DNA of 64,000 nucleotides, taken from positions 1-64,000 of the forward strand of contig SSNU01000220.1 of the NCBI GenBank assembly GCA_012064415.1, read 5' to 3'. Source of the stretch: Gyrodactylus bullatarudis. Lineage: Eukaryota > Platyhelminthes > Monogenea > Gyrodactylidea > Gyrodactylidae. The notes under the pieces were generated by a model. That model saw only the letters and a list, made by a program, of their open reading frames with translations, made no database searches and was not told the DNA's origin. How positions within the stretch are numbered: position 1 is the stretch's first letter; every line of letters begins with the position of its first letter. Shown here one piece after another: positions 25,201 through 31,239 of the stretch. A program made the position numbers and the translations under genes.

Positions 25201-25838
25201 TCATTAGCTTTTATCAAAGAAAAGATGTATTCCTAAAGAGTTGGGCTTTTCTACCAGTTTGCTAATTTCTTATTACAACGCTAGTTGATAAGAAGAGAAT
25301 TTATTAGCCGTTATTTCCTGGGTGCTCCTGAAAAGGGACCGTGACCTTTCGACATTTGCTTATTTGTATGTTTTCGTGTATTGCATAATAGTCTCAGTAA
25401 AGACATGGGAAAGACTGTGCTTATCAATGCAGTATTTTATTTCTGTCTTTCTATCTCATTCATGTTTTTCTCTATCAGCACTGCAAGTCGGGTTTTCAGT
25501 TTTTTAAGAAGCACATATCTGAAATCTGCGAAAAATTCTGTACCAAAGTCGAAAATATCATTGAGTAGAGAAAAAATTAAGTCAAATTTGTAAGACTTTG
25601 TTATGAAACTGATTTTTTTCAAATATAAATTTTGAATTTAATTTTTTCAGAATTTCAACCACTCAAGGAATATGTAGTTATAAATGACCACGTTCTAAGA
25701 GATCATGGTCTAATGGACGATGATGTCACAATTCCATCAAAATGGAATGTTTTAAACTTTGGTAACTTCCACAGCCCTGATAAACTTCCTGAGGATATCA
25801 AAGCCTTGACAGAAGGACCTCAACGGAGCAAAAAATGA
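16233..25838 (+). CDS. candidate terminal exons of INPP5A (16233-16257 and 25651-25838)
   Basis: After GDHK the family continues with a beta strand like PVFLAF. The 25-nt exon 16233-16257, between a good acceptor (TTTTATGCAG) and a GTGAGT donor, reads FVYLYGEA in the required phase 0 and leaves one base over. The exon at 25651-25838, behind TTTTTTCAG, needs exactly one base and is open to a stop: it codes 62 residues, including KEYVVINDHVLRDHGLMDDD and SKWNVLNFGNF, ending in QRSKK. If joined, the protein has 413 residues, close to the usual family length, and the 9.4-kb intron holds the whole transposon cluster. I do not recognise the tail from other INPP5A proteins, which usually end in a CAAX-like motif. 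The 25651 exon could belong to another gene. Confidence 0.4.
17100..17600 (+). mobile_element. rearranged Penelope-like fragments, head-to-head and tandem tails
   Basis: At 17140-17210 the family 3' tail is present in minus orientation. It abuts a plus-strand coding end (17213-17322) reading DDSIDVWVKEKF through LQLPWPM and a stop. The plus-strand tail motif GGAGAGTTTTGGTGTTTTTC then occurs near 17360 and, with one base added, near 17560. Inverted plus tandem tails fit the odd pseudo-LTR arrangement known for Penelope-like elements. No RT is present. Confidence 0.7.
17822..18271 (-). CDS. two-exon ORF of unknown family with helix-turn-helix and Cys cluster
   Basis: Exon 18271-18077 (start not fixed) ends at a GTAAGT donor. 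A 24-nt intron follows (18076-18053), then exon 18052-17822 ends at a stop. The joined frame gives about 142 residues. The second exon has a helix-turn-helix-like segment (EKLDIIDEANLFGIKLVANF, then GLLEKTISKWIRQREL) and a cysteine group (VECECCENTQ...WMC). This resembles N-termini of DNA transposases (CENP-B/pogo HTH, or the zinc-ribbon of Merlin), but no catalytic domain follows. It could be a transposon relic or a captured gene. It sits in the large putative INPP5A intron. Confidence 0.45.
18660..18770 (-). pseudogene. helix-turn-helix relic of a transposase
   Basis: The minus strand reads ELTKLIQDGVPYREIARIL followed by NVSLDQVKNQ and RPG, the paired-like HTH pattern at the N-terminus of Tc1/mariner-type transposases. 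The frame breaks soon on both sides. No catalytic region was seen nearby. Confidence 0.4.
19277..20420. mobile_element. non-autonomous Ginger-like element with 4-bp CATA duplication
   Basis: The ends are TGTTACGACCAATGTGTACA and its reverse complement, with CATA on both sides (19273-19276, 20421-20424). A 4-bp duplication and TGT termini fit the Ginger group of DNA transposons. A second internal inverted repeat of about 240 bp (19310-19560 against 19870-20115) is built from repeated palindromes such as GATTCACTAGTGATTCGTAC, and a third palindrome of about 200 bp lies at 20140-20330. Between the inner arms is a broken copy of the integrase C-terminus. It shares TGTTACG...GTATATGTTACCGTGA ends with the element at 21098-23232. 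Confidence 0.8.
19551..19876 (-). pseudogene. remnant of the Ginger-like integrase C-terminus
   Basis: Two overlapping minus frames together match the last ~110 residues of the intact integrase at 21310-22830. The first, HNHNLYGVILKVDYNNI, corresponds to the domain before the Cys-rich tail. After a frameshift, NGQGFLHYSCKTKCSTSRC and LLCNSRCH correspond to its Cys-rich end. It is a dead copy kept inside the non-autonomous element. Confidence 0.75.
21098..23232. mobile_element. Ginger-like DNA transposon, apparently complete
   Basis: Inverted terminal repeats of about 160 bp: the left end is TGTTACGTGCAATGTAGAAA, and the right end (about 23050-23232) matches it in reverse with a short palindromic insertion (GTAGAAACTGAGTTTCTAC). 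Shared inner parts include GTATATGTTACCGTGAG, TCAGTGAGTGTTGGTAATTC and TAATAAGCCCTTATTA. Between them lies one uninterrupted integrase gene. The right terminus is diverged, and a matching 4-bp target duplication was not found, so the exact right end is uncertain. Confidence 0.8.
21310..22830 (-). CDS. Ginger/KRBA2-like integrase-type transposase, 506 aa, intact
   Basis: This enzyme cuts and pastes its element using a retroviral-type integrase fold. In order: an N-terminal helical region (1-95); an HHCC zinc finger (AHLKTGHGGRDRM with LCITCQKSKG, about 115-162); the DDE core, with the first Asp in RAQVDLIDFQS, the second in LQSDNGREFVN and the Glu in HSQSQGSVERANRDIQN; a segment with the conserved KMSPYEAVFGRRM; an acidic linker; and a chromo/SH3-like region before a Cys-rich tail (CKCKKNQVLCNSRCHH). 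No stop or frameshift breaks the frame, and the catalytic residues are all present. The same Cys-rich tail appears degraded at 19551-19876. The start is the ATG at 22830, inside the inverted repeats. It resembles host genes of the KRBA2/GIN-1 type, but flanking inverted repeats show it is a transposon gene. Confidence 0.92.
   Translation of the reverse strand: MDVKEWRLKFEKYLEEIKSTKLSSLLSKLEIDTMIDRILLLKSNSCSKVPQDFKLLKKYDYLEEEGKRFLIEPRSLDSNKVIRYAAQEDVFDILYEAHLKTGHGGRDRMVYDIRVKWKNITYSQIQKFLNLCITCQKSKGSRNKKLVVKPIISENFNSRAQVDLIDFQSNPDGDYKFILVYQDHLTKFVNIYPLRNKKAESVAEVLKRIFSTFGSPDILQSDNGREFVNKVIDSLKVFWPNMKIVHGSPRHSQSQGSVERANRDIQNMLAAWMADNNTNNWSDGILDVQMAKNNSLHAGIKMSPYEAVFGRRMKTDQTALESPIQEENLGDADDFEEINLDDYFDEFEVKINSARKTCLENLKLQERKMLANSEKKIHTFKVGDNCSIQIPDVDRGRGDFKSIIGVITESNEQNGLYKVGTIYGTLNKLVAANQLDVVSEKFYDISSVKENECSLREINAKFSLGNGQGIFKCNCIRNCKTLTCKCKKNQVLCNSRCHHSLPCGNK
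23370..24100 (-). mobile_element. Penelope-like retroelement 3' part with GIY-YIG endonuclease
   Basis: The minus frame is open from about 24090 to 23610. It holds the linker after the RT (FSNDVRRKLINLIDQHYDN, QLKIVFKTQRLFS) and the GIY-YIG domain (LLIYKFQCDCGASYIGRT, then RKLSTRCHDHL), ending LQLPWPM. The linker Lys/Phe pattern and C-terminal GIY-YIG are diagnostic for endonuclease-bearing Penelope-like elements. A family 3' tail of about 240 bp follows (23370-23609). The RT domain is missing, so the copy is truncated. Related tails occur at 15500, 17100 and 56530. Confidence 0.88.
24353..25622 (-). pseudogene. non-LTR retrotransposon (LINE) fragment with APE-type endonuclease
   Basis: The minus frame 25204-24600 codes an apurinic endonuclease-like domain: NPDIILLTETWL (catalytic Glu block), RTPTTGGGVAALVK, LSICLIYNPPP, KIICGDFSSP (family usually GDFN), NFLDLVFTNLI and SSDHSALIL (family SDH catalytic His). 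Upstream, 25622-25437 holds a helical frame that may be the end of ORF1 or the ORF2 leader, separated by stops. The reverse transcriptase is absent: the element ends at about 24390, where it meets a different repeat. Truncation at the 3' side is unusual for LINEs. Confidence 0.8.
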
Positions 25839-26796
25839 AAATTCTTTGTAGTAAAATGTTTAACGAGAATCAATAAAGCTTCTTGTAAATGCGATGTTAT
25901 CAATATTCATATTGTATTAATTAATTGATATTTTGAAGAAAAATAATAGAGTGATTGAGAAGTAGGCTAAATTTCCATCGAAAGTGCATAATTTCAGACT
26001 CAACAATTCTTTTCTGATACTAGTATATTAGTTATAATTATAACTGATTTTTAATTATAATAAAATCTGAAATTTGAGATCGACTATTTAAATATCAATT
26101 TAAATATCCTTATTCCTCCCTATTTTTAAGATAATTCTTGATATCATTGGTTATCTGTGCAAAGGAATTATGTGAAAGTAAAAAGGACGCCAAAATAGAG
26201 AGGAATAAGCGCTTTATTTCAGGCATACTCAATGAAATTCCTCTTACGTCCTAAATTTAATTGCTTTAATATAAAAATAATTATGATTAAATCTGATTGG
26301 CTCTCTTTTTTAGGTGTTAGGGGTTGTATCATTTATGACAGCTTGAACAAGATTTCAGATTAACTTTTCCAATTTTATATCAAGGATTTTTTTTTCCATA
26401 TTTTTTGCTTACAATTTAAATAATTTCAACTCATTTAAAATTTAACATCCAATTCATGAAAGTATACCAAAAATTAAAATTAAAAAGTCAAAACATACTT
26501 AAAAGTATGCTTATTAGAAAATAAAATGAAAAATGAGGACTTGAATCAGGTCACCTAATTATCAGCCTGATGATACGATTTATTAAATAAAAAAATTTAT
26601 TTAAGGATTTAGCCTAATTCTGTCGTCAGCACGTCAGCATCAGGATTTTGACGAGATCTAAAATTTAGAAATTCTAAATTAGAATCTAAAATTTTAGAAT
26701 CCAAATCAGACTGATTTAATCAGTGATAAGCTTCAAATAAAGTTCTTGAGTAAATTTTGATATTGTTTAAGCTAGGTGAAATTTCAAAAAGTTTTC
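25839..26796. other. intergenic, no gene recognised
   Basis: AT-rich spacer between the last exon candidate and AAMP. It holds short self-complementary AT stretches (near 26030-26065) but no coding block, RNA gene or complete element that I can support. Confidence 0.5.
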
Positions 26797-28131
26797 ATGA
26801 GCGAATCAGGTTCCGACTTATCAGGTTCTAACGAAATTGTGGATGTTATCTCAGATGAAGATTTCGATGATCATGAGATGGATACTCTTGAAATAGAAGA
26901 CAATTCATTACTAACATTCGATCAATGTAAAGGTATTTGTTTTGGAATCATTATTTAGATTAGAATCTATTTTTTGTCTTGATTATTCCGAAAAAATTAA
27001 TAAAATCGTCGCAGGGTGTATGGATGATTCTGCTAGGATATATTGTGCTCAAAATAGACTATATGAATGTCAATTATCTGGTTTTGATGATTCAGTTACT
27101 TGTGTGAAATTCAATTACTCCGGAATGATTTTAGCAGTCGGAGACATGTCTGGTAAAGTTAACATATTTTGTTTCAAATCTAATGACTGGACAAAAGTTT
27201 ACGCTATTAACTGCAATGAAGATTTGGTTTATATGAATTGGTTTGAACCTACTAATAATTCCACGTGCAAGACTCAAGCCTTGACTACTCTGGATGAAAG
27301 TGGGTCTCTAAACATTTGGCCAATAGTTTATAAAAGTCAAACAACTGAAATTATTTATCCAATCCCGAAATTTATTGCTCATTCTGCAAATGTAGTATCA
27401 TTCTCCCATGTTTCAATAAACAATACAGATCATATTGCACTATTGAGTAAAAACTTTTGCTTGAAAGTATTCAACATGAATAGCTTAGAATCAATCAAAT
27501 CTTTTGTCACTCATTCTTCTATTGAAAAGGAAGAAGAAAACGGCTGTTCATTAATGGAAATCTCAACTGATGAGCAGGCTATATTTGCAATAGGGCATTT
27601 TGATGGAAGAATAGTTATTATTAATGTCGACAATTTTCTCAAGACGCCGGATAATAATAAAGTCGTGAATGTAAGCATTAATCTAATGATAATAAAATTT
27701 AAAATGCTGACAAATTTTTTTTACAGAATTTACCCTGTTTCTCAACTTCAAGTTGTCAGATAGAAGCCTTATCCTTTAGCAAGACACATCCATTTTTAGC
27801 TTTTGGAAATAACGACGGAATTATTGGTCTTATTGATCATAGTTCAAATAATCTCAGATGTAAATGGAATGCAAACCCTGAATTTCAGCAATCTGTCGGT
27901 GTTACTTGCATTAGATGGTTTGAGACCAAATCTTACTTTATTACTGCCTCGTTAGATTTTAGCTTAAAAGTTTGGCCTGGTGTCTTTTCCTCTGAACCTT
28001 CTTGTCTTTTAAAATTAACAGGACATATTGATACAATTATGGATATTCTAATTATTAACAATGATAATAATCTTGTTACGGCATCAGAAGACAACACTAT
28101 AAAAGTTTATGATCTGACTAGTGTAAAATAA
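26797..28131 (+). CDS. AAMP / Sqt1-like WD40 protein
   Basis: Exons 26797-26932, 26964-27670, 27727-28131 are in phase and give 415 residues. The acidic N-terminus (ISDEDFDDHEMDTLEIED) and WD40 repeats match AAMP. Good anchors are CKESIFCLDYSEKINKIVAG across the first splice, DSVTCVKFNYSG, AVGDMSGKVNIF and EDLVYMNWFEP (human: ATGDMSGLLKVW, GDLEWMEWHP). Yeast Sqt1 is a chaperone for ribosomal protein uL16, and animal AAMP is linked to cell migration. The first intron is 31 nt; the second is 56 nt. The upstream in-frame sequence without ATG is ignored. It ends 32 bp from the convergent TVP23 gene. Confidence 0.92.
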
Positions 28132-28163
28132 ACTCAATCATTATGTTTTAATGAATGATTTAT

Positions 28164-28754
28164 TTATAATATGTTTGATGAGTTTTGTTCACTTTGTGCT
28201 GATTTATTAGTTTTCATGAGGTTCATGGCACTATTTAATAAATTGAGTTTATTTAGCTGGAAATTGCCTTGAAATTTACATCTTGCGTAACCGTATAGAT
28301 TAAGTCCAGACATGAGAAGGGACAAAAAACTGATAATCGCCCATGAGAGTTGAAAAGAAAAAACAGCAGCAATAAACAGTATGATCCAAGTAATTGGATA
28401 AGCAATAAGCGAGATCCAAAACGTACTTAAATGGGAAGCTGAGTAAACTCTTTCACTTGGCGCCTTTTGGAATAGCCATTGACTTTTTCCATTTACGTTA
28501 ACATTTCGCCAATTTAAACCAGCGACAAGTCTTCCACTAATATTTTTTACGATCCAAAAATCAAAGGAACAACATATAAGGATGAAAACAAAAAGAGTTG
28601 CAAATTTGGAACCGAACCATGACGAGAATAGGTAAAGAAAAACTGATATAATCTTGAAAATTAAATGTAACAGAAGAGCTGCTTTATTTTGAATGCTAGG
28701 AGAAAATGTGTTTGCGGAGGCATTCAAAACAGCGTCAACATTTGAAGATGACAT
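28164..28754 (-). CDS. TVP23 (FAM18) Golgi membrane protein
   Basis: A single exon, 196 residues. TVP23 proteins are small four-pass membrane proteins of the late Golgi involved in vesicle traffic with YIP-type partners. Four hydrophobic segments are visible (about 28-46, 52-70, 110-130, 134-152). Family signatures are RLVAGLNWRNVNVNGKSQW, YSASHLSTFWISL and GLNLYGYARCKF (human GANLYGYILCKMG). The length matches the family. The ATG at 28754 is 75 bp from the divergent TMEM231 start, so the pair probably shares a promoter. Confidence 0.93.
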   Translation of the reverse strand: MSSSNVDAVLNASANTFSPSIQNKAALLLHLIFKIISVFLYLFSSWFGSKFATLFVFILICCSFDFWIVKNISGRLVAGLNWRNVNVNGKSQWLFQKAPSERVYSASHLSTFWISLIAYPITWIILFIAAVFSFQLSWAIISFLSLLMSGLNLYGYARCKFQGNFQLNKLNLLNSAMNLMKTNKSAQSEQNSSNIL

Positions 28755-28829
28755 TTTACAAAAAATTAGCTAAATCAATAAACTTTAAAACTATTTATTT
28801 AAAATTTTTGTATACACAGTAACACAGAA
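28755..28829. promoter_or_regulatory. 75-bp divergent promoter, TVP23 and TMEM231
   Basis: The two start codons face away from each other across 75 bp of AT-rich DNA, so both promoters and leaders must fit here or upstream within the genes. No specific binding site is recognised. Confidence 0.45.
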
Positions 28830-29573
28830 ATGGTGGCTATTCAAATTTTCCGCTCACCCAAACGAAAATTGTTCGCATACTCTAAACTTAGTCCAATTAA
28901 CATTGTACTGATCATAGCATTGCTTGCTAGTTTATCTATGCCAATTTTAATTTGCCATTCTTCTACTAACCTATTTATAGAGAAACGTATAGAATACAAA
29001 ATGCCTCAAGTTAAAATTTATAAAGACTTGATACACACAGTAATAGTGTCAGAATCAAAATTAGAACTCAGCAACAAGGATTTAGTGTTAATCAAGCGGA
29101 CTGATTCTGACTCTGATGGCCTCACAGACAACTTTCAGATAACTTCATTTATATCAAACTCTTCACAATTTTTTTCATCCAAAGTAATTATCACTTTTTC
29201 AGTGCAAATTGATGATTTTCCACAGAAAACTATCAATTACACCAGCAAGATGACGCCGTTATCAAACTCAGAAAATCAGTTCATTGATTACCTATCCTTA
29301 AGCAGCAACTCAGACTTTCCCAAGTATGGATTCAAACCCAGATTCTTGAGTTATTCAAAGGATTACATCTCAGGAAATGTCGCAAAACATATTGTTATGA
29401 TAAAAATTCACAAAATTAAGTTCGCAAAAAGGATTTATTTCCTAGAACATTTTCTATACATTTGGATACAAATAGCTCCTTTCATGTTTCTCATAGGTAT
29501 CTCCTTTAAGAAATTGTTTGATGTCATTTATCTTTATAATTATTCCAAAGCATACAAAAGTAAAATTACATAA
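28830..29573 (+). CDS. TMEM231, ciliary transition-zone protein
   Basis: A single exon, 247 residues. TMEM231 is part of the MKS/B9 complex that gates proteins entering cilia. Supporting features: a first membrane segment at about 24-44 after a short cytosolic start, an extracellular domain with the acidic RTDSDSDGLTDNFQ motif at 90-103 (human REEDRNQDGKTDML), KVIITFSVQ (human QLILTFSYRL) and a second membrane segment near 207-226 (YIWIQIAPFMFLIG; human FAWVQYVSILLIF). It is shorter than human TMEM231 (about 316 aa), mostly in the ectodomain. It ends 16 bp from the convergent TMEM147. Confidence 0.82.
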   Translation: MVAIQIFRSPKRKLFAYSKLSPINIVLIIALLASLSMPILICHSSTNLFIEKRIEYKMPQVKIYKDLIHTVIVSESKLELSNKDLVLIKRTDSDSDGLTDNFQITSFISNSSQFFSSKVIITFSVQIDDFPQKTINYTSKMTPLSNSENQFIDYLSLSSNSDFPKYGFKPRFLSYSKDYISGNVAKHIVMIKIHKIKFAKRIYFLEHFLYIWIQIAPFMFLIGISFKKLFDVIYLYNYSKAYKSKIT

Positions 29574-29589
29574 AACAAGCAGAATGAAT

Positions 29590-30283
29590 TCATTTTTTCT
29601 TTCCTTTGATTGAAAAACTATCATTTCTTTTACTAATTTCATTGAGTATATAGCTTGAGAGTCCGGAAACCACCAACATTCCATAAATGAAAAGTATTAT
29701 TTTCAAGTCTATTGAGTTCGAAATTTGTGCTTGAATAGCCAAATACAGAAACATGTTGAGAAATATATTGATGACTCCAAGAATTTTGCATAACGAGTTT
29801 AACCGCTTTATGATCCATACTGTGAAGAATAGGTTATAATTGACTCCCAAATTCATCGAAGAAGTCAGTGCAAGGAGAAGAAAGTGAGGATCAAATTCTC
29901 GATCCCTACTACCAATCCAAATCGGGAGAAAATTATAGGTTATTTGCTCAGAAATACACCAGAGCAGACAGGCAGCAGAGTTCAAATGCGTCTTCCTGGG
30001 ATGTACATAAAAATATAAAACAGTCAGGATTCCGAGTAAGTTCAAAATAAAAAATAGAAGTTCCTTTTTAAAGAAGATCGTTTCTGTAACATGTGACAAG
30101 CAAAATAAAGACAAGACTTGAGTTGATAGATAAATAATTGTGACACCGAATAATTTGGAGAAGGATTCATACTCGGAGCTAAATTCAATTAAATACATCA
30201 AATTACAGTCGAGAAGCTTTAAAAGCTATTAGGTGAGGCCCAAATGAGAGCAGAATGCAGTTGATCAAATAAACGAAACCCAT
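29590..30283 (-). CDS. TMEM147, ER translocon-associated membrane protein
   Basis: Exons 30283-30207 and 30178-29590 give 221 residues. TMEM147 partners nicalin and NOMO in the ER multipass translocon. Joining across a 28-nt intron (30206-30179, GTAATT to TTTAG) restores LIAFKASRLSEYESFSKL, matching human FITYKCSGLSEYNAFWKC without a gap. Without this splice the first 25 codons run into a stop. Other anchors: SEQITYNFLPIWIGSRDREF (human [20 protein letters not shown]) and NLFFTVWIIKR. It is multi-pass throughout. The ATG lies just 20 bp after the stop codon of the upstream RAD51-like gene on the same strand. Confidence 0.93.
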
Positions 30284-30303
30284 AGTTTAAAGTTGCATCT
30301 GTT

Positions 30304-31179
30304 TCAAACAAATTTCACCGTTTTTTTAAGAGAGACTTTATGTGACTGAATAAAAATTTCATAATTTTCGTTCGATTTTGTATCCTTGATTGCACACGGT
30401 ATGTGATAAACATTAGAAATAACTTTTTCCAATACATCTGAGCTAGAAGAACTCTTGATGATGAGACATGTTATTGAGAACTCTTCTACAATTCTTCTCA
30501 GGAGAGAAATAACGTTCAAGATTGATGCTTGTACTGATTTGAAATCAACATTACCAAAGGGATTGAATGGGAAGTTGATGTCATCGATTATTATGAGTTT
30601 AATTCGCCGAGAGAAAATGTGATCTAATTTATTTGAGTTAAGATTTGACTTTTTGACTGAAGAGTATATCGAAAATTGGATTTGGTGAAGAGAATCTATT
30701 AATGCTTGATAATTCGGACAATATGAAACGCGAATATTATCCAGTCTTGAATGACATGCAAGATAATTTATTTCGAAGCTTCCTTTAGTGTCGATGTAAA
30801 CGCAATTTTTGTTCAAATCTTCAGTTAAACTTATCATTAGCTGATGGGATAGATAAGTTTTGCCAGAACCACTTTCTCCACTGAGAACAAACAACTCATT
30901 AATTAGATAAATGTCAGTAAAAAATTTCATTTTTCCGATTGAATATTCTTTGAGTTTGATTTTCGATTCAATAGAATGATTATTAATTAGGATTTTGGTG
31001 AAATCATTTAATTTGGAAGTTTTATCAATTGTTTTCAGTGTTTTTAGAAACGAATTTTTAGCTAAATACATAGAAACAGTTCCTGAACTGGTTCTTTCAT
31101 TCTGCGAGACTTTGGAAACTTGATCCATCGTGTTTTTGATTAAAATATTGAAAGCTCTTAAATTTAGTTCTCGTTTCAA
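30304..31179 (-). CDS. RAD51 paralog, probably RAD51D-like
   Basis: A single exon, 291 residues. RAD51 paralogs assist RAD51 filament formation in homologous recombination. Walker A is GESGSGKT at 101-108, and Walker B is IKLIIIDD at 193-200. Between them is the CVYIDTKGSF block (human RAD51D VLYVDSNGGL). The order and spacing fit RAD51D better than RAD51C or XRCC2, but the identity to one paralog is not certain. The N-terminal region (1-90) is poorly conserved. It is 60 bp head-to-head with raptor, and its stop is 20 bp before the TMEM147 start. Confidence 0.72.
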   Translation of the reverse strand: MKRELNLRAFNILIKNTMDQVSKVSQNERTSSGTVSMYLAKNSFLKTLKTIDKTSKLNDFTKILINNHSIESKIKLKEYSIGKMKFFTDIYLINELFVLSGESGSGKTYLSHQLMISLTEDLNKNCVYIDTKGSFEINYLACHSRLDNIRVSYCPNYQALIDSLHQIQFSIYSSVKKSNLNSNKLDHIFSRRIKLIIIDDINFPFNPFGNVDFKSVQASILNVISLLRRIVEEFSITCLIIKSSSSSDVLEKVISNVYHIPCAIKDTKSNENYEIFIQSHKVSLKKTVKFV

Positions 31180-31239
31180 TAAAACTTTTAAAGAACAAAA
31201 TATACATAGTATTTCTTTAATTTAACATATAATTTAAAA
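31180..31239. promoter_or_regulatory. 60-bp divergent promoter, RAD51-like gene and RPTOR
   Basis: Only 60 bp lie between two divergent start codons. The promoter elements of both genes must be within this spacer or inside the first exons. No motif is recognised beyond high AT. Confidence 0.45.

Noticed and set aside
25008..25265. 85-residue plus-strand frame
   Set aside because: Antisense to the LINE endonuclease domain.
25322..25593. Overlapping plus-strand frames of 60-70 residues with hydrophobic runs before the exon at 25651
   Set aside because: They run antisense to the LINE fragment and do not give the phase needed to splice to 25651; probably shadows.
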